Shown: piece by piece, positions 23,239 through 36,860 of the stretch
How the letters are laid out: the number at the start of each line of letters is the position of its first letter
Numbering within the stretch: the stretch's first letter is position 1
Assembly: GCA_037013685.1 (NCBI GenBank)
Contig: CM072889.1
Span: 15,323,976 to 15,387,975, forward strand
DNA from: Acridotheres tristis
Lineage: Eukaryota; Chordata; Aves; Passeriformes; Sturnidae
DNA: 64,000 nucleotides
Reading direction: 5' to 3'
The notes under the pieces: generated by a model
Databases searched by the model: none
Seen by the model: the letters and a program-made list of their open reading frames with translations, nothing else
Told to the model about the DNA's origin: nothing
Made by a program: the position numbers and the translations under genes

Positions 23239-23529
23239 CTCCCGGACACCGCCTGCCACCCCCGGGCAATGCCCGTCGCCCCTGGACACTGTCCCCCGGT
23301 CACTGTCTGTCCCCCTTGGGCAGTGTCACCTACAGGCACTGTTTGTCACCCCAATGGTCCCTGTGTCACCAAACCGTGCCTCGGCCCCCTGAGGCGTCTC
23401 CAGTCTCCATCCCCCCCGTGCCACCACAAGGATCATTGTGGGGTTTCCCACTTTCCCATTCCACCCCACAATTTGGGGGCTTACGCAGTGCCTGACCCTG
23501 AAACTGTGTCACAACACAAAAATCTACAG

Positions 23530-23795
23530 TGGTGACAGCAGGAAAGCGACGGGATTATCCCGAATGAGTGGGCAAAGAGAAGAGAAAGGTTTGGTTGGAT
23601 ATGGAGGAAAATTTCTTCATGGAAAGCGTTGTGCAGCACTGGCACCATCCTGCACAGACACCCCATCCCTGGAGGGATTTGGGATCCCTGTGGATGTGGT
23701 ACTTGGGGACGTGGGTTAGCGGTGGCCTTGGCAGTGCTGGGGACTCCATGGTCTTGGGGGTCTTTTCCAACCTGAATATTCCTGTTATTCCATGG
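23530..23795 (+). mobile_element. CR1 LINE 3' end, plus orientation
   Basis: Sense-strand CR1 tail: GGATTTGGGATCCCTGTGGA, GGTACTTGGGGACGTGGGTT, GTGGCCTTGGCAGTGCTGGG and TCTTTTCCAACCTGAATATT, with a terminal ATTCC-ATGG relic of the 8-bp tail repeat. Confidence 0.8.
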
Positions 23796-26254
23796 TCCTG
23801 GGTATCCTGACAGCTCCATTCCCATGTTCAGCCTCGGAGCATCCCAAGCCCTGCTGGAAGGAGGATCAAGGGCAGGGGCTGAAAAAAATCCTTCCTGGGC
23901 AGCAGAGCCCCTCTGGCACATCCATTTTTGTCCTGGCAAATAATGTACCAATAAATCTTACATGCTTCAGCTTATTTCCACCAGGCAGTTTACACCAATA
24001 TATTTCTATTAATGTGGTTTTTTTAAAAAATGTGCCTCCAACTTGCTTAAAGCAGCGATTTCAGAGATGTTCTGTGTGGAATTCAGCTCCATGTGGATGT
24101 AAAATAAATGTGACAGCTGTGCTTTTATACAAGCCCCACTAAACTGTGGATCACAGCAGAAAAAGGTCACACTTGACATTTATATGCAATATAATAAATG
24201 TGTATATATAATCTATATAATAGACATAGAAAGACTAACCTTTTAAAATGAATGAGCTTGTGTTTACCCCCAGATTGATCTTAGATGTGTTCATAATGAA
24301 TATAAAAAAATTTTATGATGACTAGAAGAAATTGTTCTTTAATGTCAGAGAATTTCTCTCTGGAGATGGTGGAAGGAGTTGATTTTCCAGAACGAACACC
24401 CTGTGCTGGACAGGACTAAAATAAATTCCCATCCATCTTTTTAAACAAGCAGGTCCTGGTAAGAAAGGCCCGAAGTGATGGTGGCTGCTGATTTTTTAAG
24501 CAATTAATAGGTTACCTTGTTAAATAAAGGCAAAAACAACTCTCAGCGTAATTTTACCATTATTTTTACTCATATAGGCCCATAAAATGATGAATATAAG
24601 CCCTGCTAATTGGGAGCAAACAGTGAAAGAAGATAAAATCTGTTGCATCAGAAAAGCAAAATTTTGTAGCTGAATCCACGGCAAATTCCAGGTGGAAAAG
24701 GCAGGAGAAACCTTTTTCTCTTAACAAGATAATTGGTAAAAATCTCTGCACTGAAATTTCCTCTTCTTTCTACCCCTTCCACAAGTTTTCCTGCACATGT
24801 GTGACTCCTGGCTGACTCTTTTCCCTGTGGAATAGTGTGGATCAGCACATCCTGTGTTTTATTATGGTTGATAAGAACCTATAAATTTACCTATAAAACA
24901 GATTGAAACCTGCAGACAAAGATTTACGGGAAAAATAATCTGCTCCTTTGTTTTGTGTCTCACCATGCTTTTGTCCCTGATATTAAACTCTGAATTTCAC
25001 TGACAACCCCAAATGGAATTCTTTAGTTTCAGCTCCCATTTAAGTCAGGGAACACCTCAGGAAAGGTGGAACACCAGACCAGCACAGGACTGGGTGAGTG
25101 CAGACCTGCTTTAGAAACAAAAATTTGGTTAATAATGTCACCATTGAGAGAATTCCTGGAATCTTCAGCACTCCCTCTCAGGAATCTTAGAACTCCACAG
25201 GCTCTACCTAATCTGCAGTGCCCTGGGGATTTCATTCTGAAGTGAAATATTTGTGCTTAATTTTTGGGACATCTCCTGAAAGTGACCCACCAGATGGGAT
25301 TTGGAAATCTGAAACGCTCTGCACCGAATGGATTTTGCTGTTGAAAGCAGAGATTCAAGGACTGTTTTGACTTCCCAGGCTCGGAATTTATCCATTGCCA
25401 GCTAAACCTCACAAGTTGTGACTAGTGGTGGTTGTGATCCCCTGTGGTGATGTCCTGTGCCTGATACCCAGAATAAAGGAGGTCCTTGGGAGGGAATGCT
25501 GAGCATTCTTTGCTCTGAAAGCTCCTGGACCCCCCCCAGCTTTGATAAGGACAAGAATTCCTTTGTAGGTAATAACACAGTGCAGAAAAATCCTTTTCCT
25601 TTCCCCCCAACCTTTCCTTAAATCAATTTTTTCTCCTTAAATTTCCATTTAAAATGCATCTTGTATCCTAATAAGGCCATTCCAGCAAAGTGGTGGAGAA
25701 ACTTTTGGAGTCACAGCTCGTTTCCAGTGAGCTTTGGGGTGAGAGATCTCAAACCTGCTGCACCCCAGGGGCTCCAGGGCTCCTTCAAAACCCCAACTGC
25801 TCCAAGTGTGACAGCTTGGAAAAGAAATGACCCAATGTTTGCTGCCTACACCCAGACTGACACGAGAGTGAGGAAAAGCTGTTTTTTACAGCTGGATTTG
25901 GAGGCAGAGGCGGGATGTTCCAGACGGAAAAGCCACACGGGAGGAATATTTGGCGTGAGGAGCACGGTGACCAAAGTGCCTGGGAGGAAGGCTCTGATTA
26001 AATGGGTCAGGAATGACACGGAACAAGGCTGAGGGCAGCTTTAACTCTATTTTGAAATTCCTGGAGAGCCACAAGGACCGTGTGAGGACAGCGGGTTCCA
26101 CACTCAGAGACCAACACTGGATTGGGAAAAGTTGGATTTTGAGGAAATTTTTGCCCAGATTGTTCTTTCAGTGTGGAGAGGAAGAGGGCACTGGGTTAGG
26201 GGTGGATCCAGGCCTGGGAAAGAGGAATTTAAAATAGCAGAATATAACATCAAA

Positions 26255-26415
26255 GAACACTTGGCAAAAGGAAAGGGAAAGAGAAAAGAAATGGGAAGTG
26301 GAAATGAGTCAGGAGGGAGGAAAGAAAGGACAAATGGGAAGAAATCTGGACTTATAAAGGAAGGGCAGGCTCTGAAATGGAAAAAAAAAATGGAAAAGAG
26401 GGGAATTAAGGAGAG
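26255..26415 (+). repeat. Long purine-rich tract
   Basis: About 160 bp of strongly purine-biased DNA (AAAGGAAAGGGAAAGAGAAA and similar) with few pyrimidine interruptions. Such mirror-like tracts can form triplex DNA, but this one is imperfect. Confidence 0.7.
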
Positions 26416-27258
26416 TCTGTCTTAACGAAACAATGGCAAGAGGCAGTGCCAAAAGCATGCTCATTCTTCCACTAGAAAATTTGGAATTGCAATTTCATTT
26501 TTAAAATTTGCTGATTCAACTTCCCTAGGTGAGTTAATAAAAATAAAGGGGCAGGGGGAAAGAAAAATATTAAAGAAATGGAAAAGAAAAGCCTTTGACA
26601 GGGAGGGGAGAAAAGAAGGATAAGAGGAATATTGCAATTACAACATACCCCAGTCTGAACGTGGGCAGGGGAGCTCGAATAACAAAAACCTGGATGCACA
26701 CTCCCCCCTCCATGCCAACACCCCACTTATCAGGGGGATTAGCTGCTGTCCTGGAGTTTTAATTCCAGCCCATAATGGAAATGTTTGTTTTTCCATCCTT
26801 TGACTACAATAATAACCATTCTGGTTATTTGAACTCGTGTCTAGCAAAGCCTCCCCTCTCCTGCCTTCTCTGGGAGCTGCGAGCGCAGCCTTGGAACGCG
26901 TTTTTTGGTTTTTCCTGGCTCCACACAAACTCCTGCTGTGTGCACTCCAGGAGGGAGCAGGGCAGGGCAGCCTGGCAGACAAATTTCCCTCCAGCAGCAC
27001 TTTTCTGGGAGCTGTGCTGGGATGTGCAGGAGCAAACAGCGATGCTGGAGCTCATTTTCCACCCGTGTGTGCTGGCATCACTCCTTGCACACCTCGGGAG
27101 TGTTTTCTGCAGCTGTGGGATCTGCTCCATAGGGAGCAAACCAGTGCTCTGGGCTGTGGGTTTGGAGAGCAGCACAATGGGAAAAGCCTGGAGGGCATCA
27201 TCAGGAGAGGGGGTTTTCCTCAAAGGTCACACTGCAGGTGCCCTCATCCCTGTTCCAT

Positions 27259-27385
27259 GGAATCACAGAATCCCGGGATGGTTTGGGTAGGAAGGGACCT
27301 TAAAATCCATCCAGTTCCACTCCCTGCCATTGGCAGGGACACCTTCCACTACTCCAGGTTGTTCCAAGCCCCATCCAGCTGCTGT
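27259..27385 (-). mobile_element. CR1 LINE 3' fragment
   Basis: AATCACAGAATCCCGGGATG, GGAAGGGACCTTAAAATCCA, GCAGGGACACCTTCCACTAC and AGGTTGTTCCAAGCCCCATC in order. This is a clear reverse-complement CR1 terminus, little diverged. Confidence 0.92.
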
Positions 27386-30300
27386 TTCTTTGATGTTGAG
27401 CCACAGAAGCAAATCAACACCAGCAGAAAGGATTTAGGGTTATTAAACACCCACTAAACAAACAGGTGACACAGGGTGGTACCAGCACTGGTGACCAGTC
27501 ACTAAAACTGATGTCATTTCAATCGAAGAAATTACACCAAGTTTGGAGATTTTCTTCTGGGTTCAGTAATATTTCCAGAACTTTCTGCCCTCTCTGTGGT
27601 TTTCGGTCCTGGTTCAGTTCTGGTGGTGCCTTATAGCAAAAAAAGAGATGGATTAAGAAGAAAATGCAGCTGCTTGGCATCAGTATGGACAGGGAGCAGG
27701 GTCTGGCAGGGAAGCCTGGCAGGGGATGAGATGCAGGTGGACACCACATTTTGCTCTCTGTGCTTCTTTCTCCAAGCAGGACCCAGAACCCCCAAGAACC
27801 CTCACTCCAGACCAGGAACTCCTGCTCCCATAAAATCCCACTGAACATCATCCCTGAATCCACAAACCTGTTGGCACACGGTCACCATAAAAACCAAACC
27901 AAAAGCCCACAACAAACACTGCTGGTGTTTATGGCTGCTAGAGGTGGTGAGGGATGAATTTCAGTGCTGGGGAACACCTGGTTTATGATTCCTTCACTCT
28001 TTATGTGGCAGAGCCCACGAGCAAACACTGCATGTCCTGACCTCCCTCTGCCCCATCCTGCAGGCTGCAAGCACAGCAGGGGCTGTTTGGAAAAGGGAAT
28101 TAAACCCTGGCCCACTGAGAATCATTCTGTGAGCAGGGAGGAAAAGCTGAGCTGCCCTCATCCCTCTCCTGTGCAGGAGGGAGGGCTGGAGCTCCCACCT
28201 TGCCACTGCATACCTGAAAATGGTAAAAACCTGGAGCAGGGAAGTTGTTCCTCACTTCTCTCAGCCCCAGTCTGGAGCTGCTGTCACCATGACGTGAGGA
28301 GAAGGATGTGGAACACCTGCCTGGTCTCTCCCAACTTCTTCAAGGTCTTTCTGCTCTGTTTCTCCTCAATTTATTCAGCAAGGGCCCTGATAGGAATCAA
28401 ACATCTCATTTCAGTCCAGTTCCAACCACTGGTTCTGTTTAGCCATAAATCTATAACTCTTGCCCCAAGCCAAGAAGCAAACAAGAAAAAGAAAAAAAAC
28501 AATACAAAAACTCAAATCCAAACAGGCTGAAGAACTCTCTGCCCCAAGAAATTGTTGGGAACAGGCAGGTCCAAGCAGAGACCTTGGGAAGCAATGTGGC
28601 ACCAGATGGGGTTTCTGCTCCAGAGCAGAACGTTCAGCTGGGGAAAACAGGATCTCCTTGTGGGATGGAGCCCATCCTGCCTCACTCCCTGCTGGGGCAG
28701 CATCCCCAGAGCAGAGCTGCTTCCAGGTGGGCACAGGGACATTTTTCCAGCTGAGCTGGTCACAGGCACACCATAGCTGGGTCAGGTCTGCTTACCCGGG
28801 AATGTGCTCACAGTTCCAAGGAATTGGAACCTCAGAAATCCAAACAACCATGGGTTAAACATGTTAGAGACAGAGATGCTCATCCTTGCTCTGGTGATGG
28901 AAGGAGGAAGCCAAAATAAGTTCATTTATAAGAAGTGAAGCTGTTTAACAAACCACCTCTGATGGGCTTTCCTGCTGCTCTGCATGAAGAGAACATTTCC
29001 AGGATGCTGCAGAAGCACCTGAATCCTGTTTTTTTATCCTAAAGAAAGGATTTCACTCCCTAGGCTGGGCAGGGGCTCATTTCCCTGCATGGAATTCAGC
29101 TGAGAAAGGCCTTTGGAGAGCAGAACAGGCATCAGAGCCAATGTCTGGAGAACAGAGAGGAGGGGAAGGACAAAAAAAAAAAGAAAGAAAGCAAACAGAA
29201 TAAATCTGAATTGTAACAAAATTACCGCCTGTATTGAAATCTCCACATTTGGAATTGATTTTTTTCCATCAGACAAAAGGCTGAGTCAAGTTCAGTTGTT
29301 GAAACGCTGATCTCTTTTTTAACTTGTTCTGAAGGGCACGTCCAGGGCAGCTGCAGGTGAACCCTCAGCACTGGAGGATGATAAAACCTGAATTTTTCCT
29401 GTGTCAGCTGTAATGTGATGCTCATCCCTTTGTTTGGGCTGTTTCCTTCCTGCTGGGCACTTGGAGCAGGTTTCCTACCTTTCCACAGGTTCACTTGTTT
29501 TTCTGGCTGCTGCTCTTGTTTTAACTCCCCCTACCTCCCTTTTAGGGAGTGAAAACCCTTCTCCCTTCACACTGGCACCGAAATTTCCCTGAGCACAGGA
29601 GGTTTGATGTCCACCCCTGGGCTGGGAGTGCTGGAAGCTGCAGCACCTTTGGGAAAAGCTGCTCCTGATCTCCCTGCTCCCTGTCCACATGGGACTCCAA
29701 TTGTTTCTCTCCAGTTCTCCATTGTCTCTTCAGAGCTCTATTTCTTTCCTATCTGGCATTTTCCTCCCTGTCCCCAAACAACCTCTTTTACTTGCTCTCT
29801 CCTACAATAACCCCATTCCTCGTGATTGTTTCCATTCCCTTTTTTTGTTTTGTTTTTTATTTTTCACTTGATGGAGGTCTGGGGGCCCCTGCTCTGGGCT
29901 GGGGGTTCCTCTTACAGCCACAAAGATGTTGGAGCTGGAACAGCATCCCCTTCCCATCAGATTGGGGTCCTCAGCACTGCACAGGGGACTCTCCCCACCT
30001 CAATGAGCATTTTATAGCTGATATATTTTATATCACGTCTGGGATGCAAAAAAAAAAAAAAAAAAAGAAAAGCAGCCACATGACATGAGGCAGTTGGGAG
30101 CACTTCAGGCTAAGGAGAGAAAAAAAAAACCAACCCACCCAGCAAAAGGCAGAGATGCAGCTGTGAAGAATTCAAATATTGGCTCCTCCAGGAAACCTCC
30201 ACGTTGTACCCATTACTGAAATCCACTTATTTGTTTGGGGCTAATGATCTCCAGTTTGAGATTGGCATGGATCTGGTTTCCCACCCTCAGAGGGAAGGTC

Positions 30301-32860
30301 CAAGCACTGATATTCCATGTGAGGTTGTGGCACAAGGAGCATTTCTCAGCTGGCAGAGCAGATCTCTGGGAGAGAACCTGCAAGTAGAATTATCGAGGAC
30401 ACTTTAGAAGAGAAAGCAGAATAAAACCCCAAACTGGCTCCTTCTCACCTTCCCCATCTTCTCTTGCTGTGAAAAATCCTCCTTGCTGCTGTGCCTGGTG
30501 CTGGAGGCTGCTGGGAGAGGGAATTTTGGGGAGCCCTTCCAAAGGCTCCACTCCAGGAGTGCTGACTTTGCCATCTCCCTGCTCTGGAAAAGGGGCTGGG
30601 GGCTCCTGAGGCTGCAAATGGAGCAGCTGCCAGCTGAGGTCACCCATGGGGATTGATGTGGGGATTGTCTGTGATGCTCCAGAGGTGAATTTTCCAATCA
30701 CTGTGAGGAAAGCAGAAGGAATAAAATGGGATGGAAGTGGAGTTTGGAGCTGTGAATTTCCTGGAATGTGCCTTGAAGCTGTCCCTGCAGGGCAGTGCTC
30801 CTGGTCACCACCCCTGGTGCTCATCCCGAGCTGGTGATGAGCTCAGGATGAACTTTTCTGCTGGAAAAGGTGGTGGAGGATGGTCGGGGGCTCCAGCATC
30901 AATCCTTGCCCCTCTGCTCCCCCTGACACACCAGGAAAAAGTCTCTTCCCACTTCCCAGGGCAGTCAGGAGTCCTGACTTGTTAGGGGTGGGATGAGCAC
31001 GACAGGATGAGGATGGATTTGTGTTAGAGCTGCCAGAGGGGCGTGAGGAGCTCCTGAGTGCTGGGAAGGGATTTGGGATCTGATCCCAGAGTTCCTCTGC
31101 CTTGGTGAGGGATGGGGAGGCTGAACCCCAGCATTGCCCCATTCCCACCTCCTGAGACAAAGTGTTTGGGCCACTTCCTTCAATAAAAATCTTGCAATGA
31201 CCCTCTTTGGGTCATGCTGAACATTTCTGCTGGAGCCAAGGGAAAGCCTCCAGACACGGAAATATTTGTACCTGGGAATGATTGGTCACCCTGGAGAGCC
31301 ACCAAATCCTTCCCCCAGTGACACACGTGGCCTCGGGGGCTGTTCCAGCTGTTTCTCCAAAAACAAACACACATTTCGAGAGAACTGCAGGACCCTTGTT
31401 TCATAAAGAAATGAAGCAATCTCCTTTTCACTTCCCCTCTTTGCTGTTACTTCATCTTTTCTCCCCACGTGGTGCCAGCAGTGTCTCTGGGCAGTGCATG
31501 TGGCACTTGTGCAGGGCTGGCTTTTTGTCACAGTGTCACTCAACGAGGTTTGTTAATCCCTGCTCTTATCGAAGCTTACAGGGCTTTTAAATCCTCCTTC
31601 TGATGGATAAAATGCTGTCAGTGCCTCCCTTAGGGGGCCCTGACCCTTTAACTTTGGGAGAGGGGCAGAAAATGCCTCACCAACATCAGGGTCTTGCTCA
31701 GTGTTGCCTTTTCACCACTGCCCCTGGTATTCCTATTTATGTATTTCTATATAAATTCCAGCAAAATCAGTCAATAAAAGTCTTTAAATATAGATGAGTC
31801 CATCCAAAAGGAGTCCAAACTCTGTTTGTGTGAGCTGGGATGGCAAAGGTGATGCTCTCCTGTGGTGTTGCTGCACTGAACATAAGGAAAAGCCCCTGAA
31901 GTTTAACATAAAATAGAAAGAAACAAAAATATTCCTCAATTTACTATTTTCTCAAACAGCTCCAAATCTCCTCCCTCTCCCTACATCTCCTGCAGTTTAT
32001 ATTGACATAATCCTTGTAGTTTGGATAAAGAGCTGGTATTTTGTAGAAATTTCAATTTTGCAGGCAAAGCAGGGGATGAAGAATTCACTTTTTTTTCTTG
32101 TAATTGAATTACATTTGGGGTTGAAACTTCAGCTTTAACTTGTCCTTATCACTCTCCTTGGTTCACAGGAGGACACTATTTTCCTGGCTGTGTTGTTTTT
32201 CTAGATTTGATGGCCAATAAACCATATTTCTACTTTGCCCAACCTCCTTCTAAGAGTCAGTTTAGCCACGAATTGTGCCCTGAGTATGAAGTGTAAGAGC
32301 TGCCTCCTCCTCCAGCAGCCCTTGTTGGAGCACAATCGTTTCAGAGGAACACCCAGTAGAAATAAACAGGGAAAAAATCCAAATATACATCTCTGCTGAG
32401 GGGTCAGTGCTGGTGGAGGAGGCCACGAGCTCGGGCACCTCGCTGGAAGCTGTGGAGGCTGTGCCTGAGTTTATGTAAACTCAGGGTGATATTGGAGGTT
32501 TGGTGGGGTTGTTTCACCAGCAGAATTCCCATCACGGGAGAGAATTTCCATAATTAAACATTTAATTTGAGTCGAATCATCGGTGCCACTGCCCGTGGCT
32601 CTGGAGGCTCCTGCTCAGCACTGCCCAGTGTCCTCTGCCATGTGCACCAGGGACATTTGCTCAGAACAACCTCACATTCTATTGATTAGTTTTAGTTTTA
32701 ATTACAGTGGCAGCAAATTCTAACACCAGCTGGTTTTAGTGGCACAATTTGGATCTGAACAGATAAATCCCAGCAGGATCCTCCTGATAGATCCCCAGGA
32801 TCCACCCCAGGAGCTGAGGATGTGCAGGATTGTCCCCAGGGCTCTGACATCCTTTCCTCA

Positions 32861-33430
32861 CCACCTCTGTTGCATTAGTTCACATCCTTGAGGGCTCTTT
32901 TTCCTCCCACAGGATATGATTAACCCTGAGTGGACTCATCATGCTGCATCCCAAGAGGAAAATCCACCTGAGCTCAGCCTCTGCCCTCCTTGAGTCCTGC
33001 CCAGCCTGGGATTCCTCAAAATCTGATGGGCTTTCCTTCATTTTTGCTCCTTGGGTTTTTTTTCTCCCTGGTAAAAAGGTCATAACCTGTGTAGGAGAAG
33101 GATAAAGAGCCTGATGTTCTCCCTCCTGCCATGTGGGAGAAATCCCACTCCTAATGTCAGACCACAGTGGAAATTGGGAAAAAAATGCTAATTTAAGATT
33201 CAGCTGGAGAATTAACTCCTGTTTAAGGGACCCAGAGCTTCTCAGTGCACAGATCTCTGGGGAATGCAGGCATTGGGAATGGATTGAGCCCCTCCAGCCC
33301 CAAAATTTGTGCTCAGGGATGGGGAGGGGCAGGAGGCACCATGCTCAGAGCAGGAATGAGAGGAAATCCTTCCCATCCATTCCTCAGCACCTCTGTTTCA
33401 TCAGCTCACATCCTTGAGGGCTCTGGAATC
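32861..33430. repeat. Local duplication, copy 1 (tandem and dispersed)
   Basis: The segment 33016-33365 is nearly identical to 34999-35345. Shared blocks include AAATCTGATGGGCTTTCCTT, GGTCATAACCTGTGTAGGAG, GAATTAACTCCTG-TTAAGGG and CCCCAAAATTTGTGCTCAGG. In addition, the block around CTCACATCCTTGAGGGCTCT at 33404-33424 repeats 32880-32898, so the unit may once have been arrayed with a period near 525 bp. No coding potential is evident. Confidence 0.88.
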
Positions 33431-34087
33431 TTCTCTGAGACTCCTCAGCACTGGGGCTGGGCTGCTCTTGCCAAGGGCTCTCTTCTCTGGAGCTGGGGAC
33501 CACGAGTCCCTCCCCACAGGTGAGGATGCTGCTCCAGCTTTGGAGGGAGCTGCTGTCCTGCCCTTCCCACCCGAGGAGGAGCCCAGAGCAGCTCTGGAGT
33601 CCTGTGAACCTCTGGCCCAGTGATTTGGGATGATGAAGGACGTGAGGAGTGTGGGAGGAGATGCTGCTGACAGGAGGCAGCGGCTCAAGGCCAGTTTGGG
33701 GGAACTTTTAATTCCATTTTCCTTGAAAATCCGCGGTGAAAGGGCAGAGCAGCATTTTCCAGCCCTCACTCACGTAAGCAGCTTCCTGCTGTGAGTAACG
33801 TGGGGAGCACAGGCAGAGAGAAGGGGCTGTCTCAGGGTTACTCAGAGAGGAAATAAAGCCTCTCTGCTCCTGGGACAGATGCAATTCTAACAGTCCAGCC
33901 ACAGGCTGCCTTTTGCAATAACTGCTCCCAAATCCGGCGGCTTCGAGTCGGCCCCTGCAGCCTCCTGGGACAAAACACCTGCAGGAACCTCCTGTCCTCC
34001 CACAGCAGGGACGTGGTGACACTCTGCTTCTTGTCCTTGAGCCCTCCAGGTGTTGCTGGGGGGGTTCAGGGGCTGTGGGGAGCCTTG

Positions 34088-34436
34088 GAATCATAAAATA
34101 TCCTGAGCTGGAAGGGACCCACAAGGATCAGAGTCCAGCTCCTGCACAGACACCCCAACAATCCCACCCTGGGCATCCCTGGGAGCTCTGGCAGCCTCAG
34201 GGCTGTGTCCATTCCCTGGGAGCCTGGGCAGTGCCTGACACCCTCTAGGGGAAGAACCTTTTCCTAAAATCCATCCTGACCCTGCCCTGACACAGCTCCA
34301 GCCATTCTCTGGATCCTATCACAAGGAGCAGAGATTGGAGCTGCCCTTCAGGAGGAGCTGCAGCTCCTCAGGAGTCTCCCCTGTGTCCTCTCTTCTCCAG
34401 GCTGAACAACCCGAGTGACCTCAGCCTCGCTGAAAT
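34088..34436 (-). mobile_element. CR1 LINE 3' fragment
   Basis: Reverse-complement CR1: AATCATAAAATATCCTGAGC, TGGAAGGGACCCACAAGGAT, CTCCTGCACAGACACCCCAA, and later CCTCTCTTCTCCAGGCTGAA with CAACCCGAGTGACCTCAGCC. About 350 bp, so a longer than average copy here. Confidence 0.9.
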
Positions 34437-34937
34437 GAAACTCAAGCAGGTCACCAGGGAGTCGTGCTCCTCACAAATAAAGGGATTTTAACAGGACAAA
34501 CCCAAACCAAACTCTGTTTAGTCTTTGCCTCCCCCAGCAGAGACCTGCAGAATGGTCCTGGACTTGGAGCTTTCATTAATGACCAAAACTGTGGGGTTTT
34601 GCTGCCTCGTTCCTTCTATCCCTCCCAACCTGGTGAAGATCCATCAGGAATGGATTTATTGACCTAACAAAGGACCCTTGCTTTGCTCCCAGGGCAGCCT
34701 GGTTTCCTCTGAAGCATAAAAACACCACACTGACAAGAACAAAACGGGCACATTTCCCCCTCCAGTGAAGTCTGCAAATATTCTGAAGAGTTGTTTTTAC
34801 ATGTGGCCACTTGCAGGGCTGGAATTAAGAGTTTGGGACAAGCAGGGTTGAGTTCCCAACCTTGCTGATCCCAAGAGGGATTTATAACCCCAAGTGTCAG
34901 GCTGGACTTTTCATCCCTCAGGTTTGCTTTCAGGAAT

Positions 34938-34990
34938 GTTTCTAAGACATTTTATTGCTTGCTGAATGTTTCTAAGACATTTTAGTGCTC
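34938..34990. repeat. Short direct repeat
   Basis: GAATGTTTCTAAGACATTTT occurs twice, about 29 bp apart. Confidence 0.85.
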
Positions 34991-34998
34991 ATGGTATT

Positions 34999-35345
34999 TC
35001 AAAATCTGATGGGCTTTCCTTCATTTTTGCTCCTTAGATTTTTTTCTCAGGTAAAAAGGTCATAACCTGTGTAGGAGAAGGATAAAGAGTCTGGTGTGTT
35101 CTCCCTCTTGCCATGTGGGTGAAGTCCCTCTCCTAATGTCAGACCACAGTGGAAATTGGGACAAAATGCTAATTTAAGATTCAGCTGGAGAATTAACTCC
35201 TGCTTAAGGGACCCAGAGCTTCTCAGTGCACAGATCTCTGGGGAATGCAGGCAGTGGGAATGGATTGAGCCCCTCCAGCCCCAAAATTTGTGCTCAGGGA
35301 TGGGGGGGGCAGGAGGCACCATGCTCAGGGCAGGAATGAAAGGAA
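34999..35345. repeat. Local duplication, copy 2
   Basis: Direct-orientation copy of 33016-33365, about 2 kb away. It differs by small indels and scattered substitutions. The shared 5' part and the sharp loss of similarity after GAAATC near 35,345 define the unit. Confidence 0.9.
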
Positions 35346-36860
35346 ATCTCTCTTTATTGCCAGTGCTTGGACTTTATTGCTCTGGATTAAACTGAAGGGC
35401 TGCTGGCTTCTCACATCCTGCAGGAGTTTTATGGGAAAGCAGTTTATGGAATTAAGGTGAGCGTGTCCCATGTGCAGTTTCTGAAGTTCCCAGCTGTGCC
35501 TGTGTGGCAGCTCCCTTTCCTTTGGTGGGAGACAGGCTGGACCATTCCATTCCCACATGGAGAACCAGTTTCTTGCAGAGCTTTTCAGCCACAGCTGTAC
35601 TGGTTTGGTCAGAAAAATCCCTTCCCAGACACACCCAGGCCAAGCTGGCATGAGGAGCTGATGCCCAAGGGCTGTACCCACCCCCAGCTCCCACTGGAAG
35701 TTCTGCAGACCCATACTGGGATGGTCATCCTATGGAAAAATTAGCATTTTTTTAGGCAAAGTCGAGGGTGCAGCTGGAGCCCAAGGCAGGAGGAGGGAAG
35801 GCACTTGGTCCTTTTGTGGCTGGGTCCTTCCCAGCTGGATCATCCATCCTGAAAAATAGGAAAAACCAAAAGGAAGGCAGAGAGGGAAACCCAAAGATGA
35901 AATAAAACACAAAGATGTGAAATAAAATATGGGCCGGGAGGGAAGGAACTAAAGGGTCAACACCAGAGGAAACAGAACAGCGTGACAGGAGAGGAACCGG
36001 ACTAAATGAAAAGAGGAAACCTCGGCAGCCACAGGCGGCGGCTCCGGGAATGGCTCAGCACTAGGGGACACCATCGGACCAGAAACTGCAGCAGAAAATA
36101 ACCCACTTTTTAGCAAAAACCCGACCCACTCACTTTCGTTTTCTGTGCCTCTCTGTCACCGTACCAGGGTGACACTCGGTCCCCTCTTCCCAGCTCCTGT
36201 CACGTTGTACAGCCCCTAAAAACGCCACAATTCCTAACTTGCCCTATCCCAGTAACAATCCCTGTTTCTCTGCCCAAATTTCCTCCAGGTTCCTGTTCCT
36301 GTGCAAACCCTGCCTGGGATTTGCTGCCACTTTTCTGTGCAAAGGCACACGCAGGGACGTTGTCACCCGGAGCTGATGGCAAAGTCCCTCCTCACCCCTC
36401 CGGGCTGGAGCTTTATGAGCAAACACCCCCTTGCACCTGGTTTGGGGAAATCCAAGGAGAAAACACTCCCAGCAGACTTTTCTGTGTGTTTGTGATGTGA
36501 GAGCACACAGAACAGACAAAAAAATCCCCCTCACCAAGAGCATCCCTGTGCTCCAAGTGTCTTCCAAGCATTTTCTGTCTGTAAATCCCAATTTATCCGG
36601 GTTCCAGCTACTTTTTGTTGTGCTGCTCCACCCCTGCAAGATCTACCAAGAGCATCAGAAGTGTTTTGGCTCCAACAGGTCCCCAAACAGCAGCTCCAAG
36701 TGGTGGCTGAACCCTGGGAAGTTGGGCTACAGCAAAGTCCACTTTGGCTGGAGCAAAATAACTCCCCGAACATCTCAGCAGCATCTGTGCTGCTCTAAGT
36801 GTTTATTACAACATTATAAATTATTATTAAGCAAATATTACACTCTGGTGCTGTGTGCAA
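35346..36860. other. Intergenic, nothing recognised
   Basis: About 1.5 kb of mixed composition. There is a slightly GC-richer patch at 36.0-36.1 kb but no CpG island, transposon or supported exon. Confidence 0.5.

Larger units (their letters stand above)
21900..23420. promoter_or_regulatory. FNDC3C: CpG island, probable FNDC3C promoter
   Basis: GC content and CpG density rise sharply from about 21.9 kb, peak between 22.38 and 23.2 kb, and fall after 23.4 kb. The densest part has several CCGCCC/GGGCGG boxes (23,056-23,080) and GGTTGG next to a GCGCGCC run. A GCGCAGGCGC element resembling an NRF-1 site lies near 23,038-23,047. No TATA box is seen, as is usual for such promoters. The island lies upstream of FNDC3C on its strand, and no plus-strand gene follows it within the next 30 kb. 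The long open frames here (up to 436 codons) reflect the absence of stop codons in GC-rich DNA. Confidence 0.75.
23800..32860. other. Intergenic region between FNDC3C promoter and CYSLTR1 3' side
   Basis: About 9 kb without a gene I can support on either strand. Contents: a polypurine tract (26255-26415), one CR1 fragment (27259-27385) and A-rich tracts (for example 30047-30066). Open frames here lack coding bias, splice context and family resemblance. Enhancers cannot be judged from sequence alone. Confidence 0.6.

Noticed and set aside
22082..23392. Long plus-strand frame (436 codons) and overlapping minus frames in the CpG island
   Set aside because: Pro/Arg/Gly/Ser-rich readings in several frames at once, with no domain. 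GC-rich DNA simply lacks stop codons.
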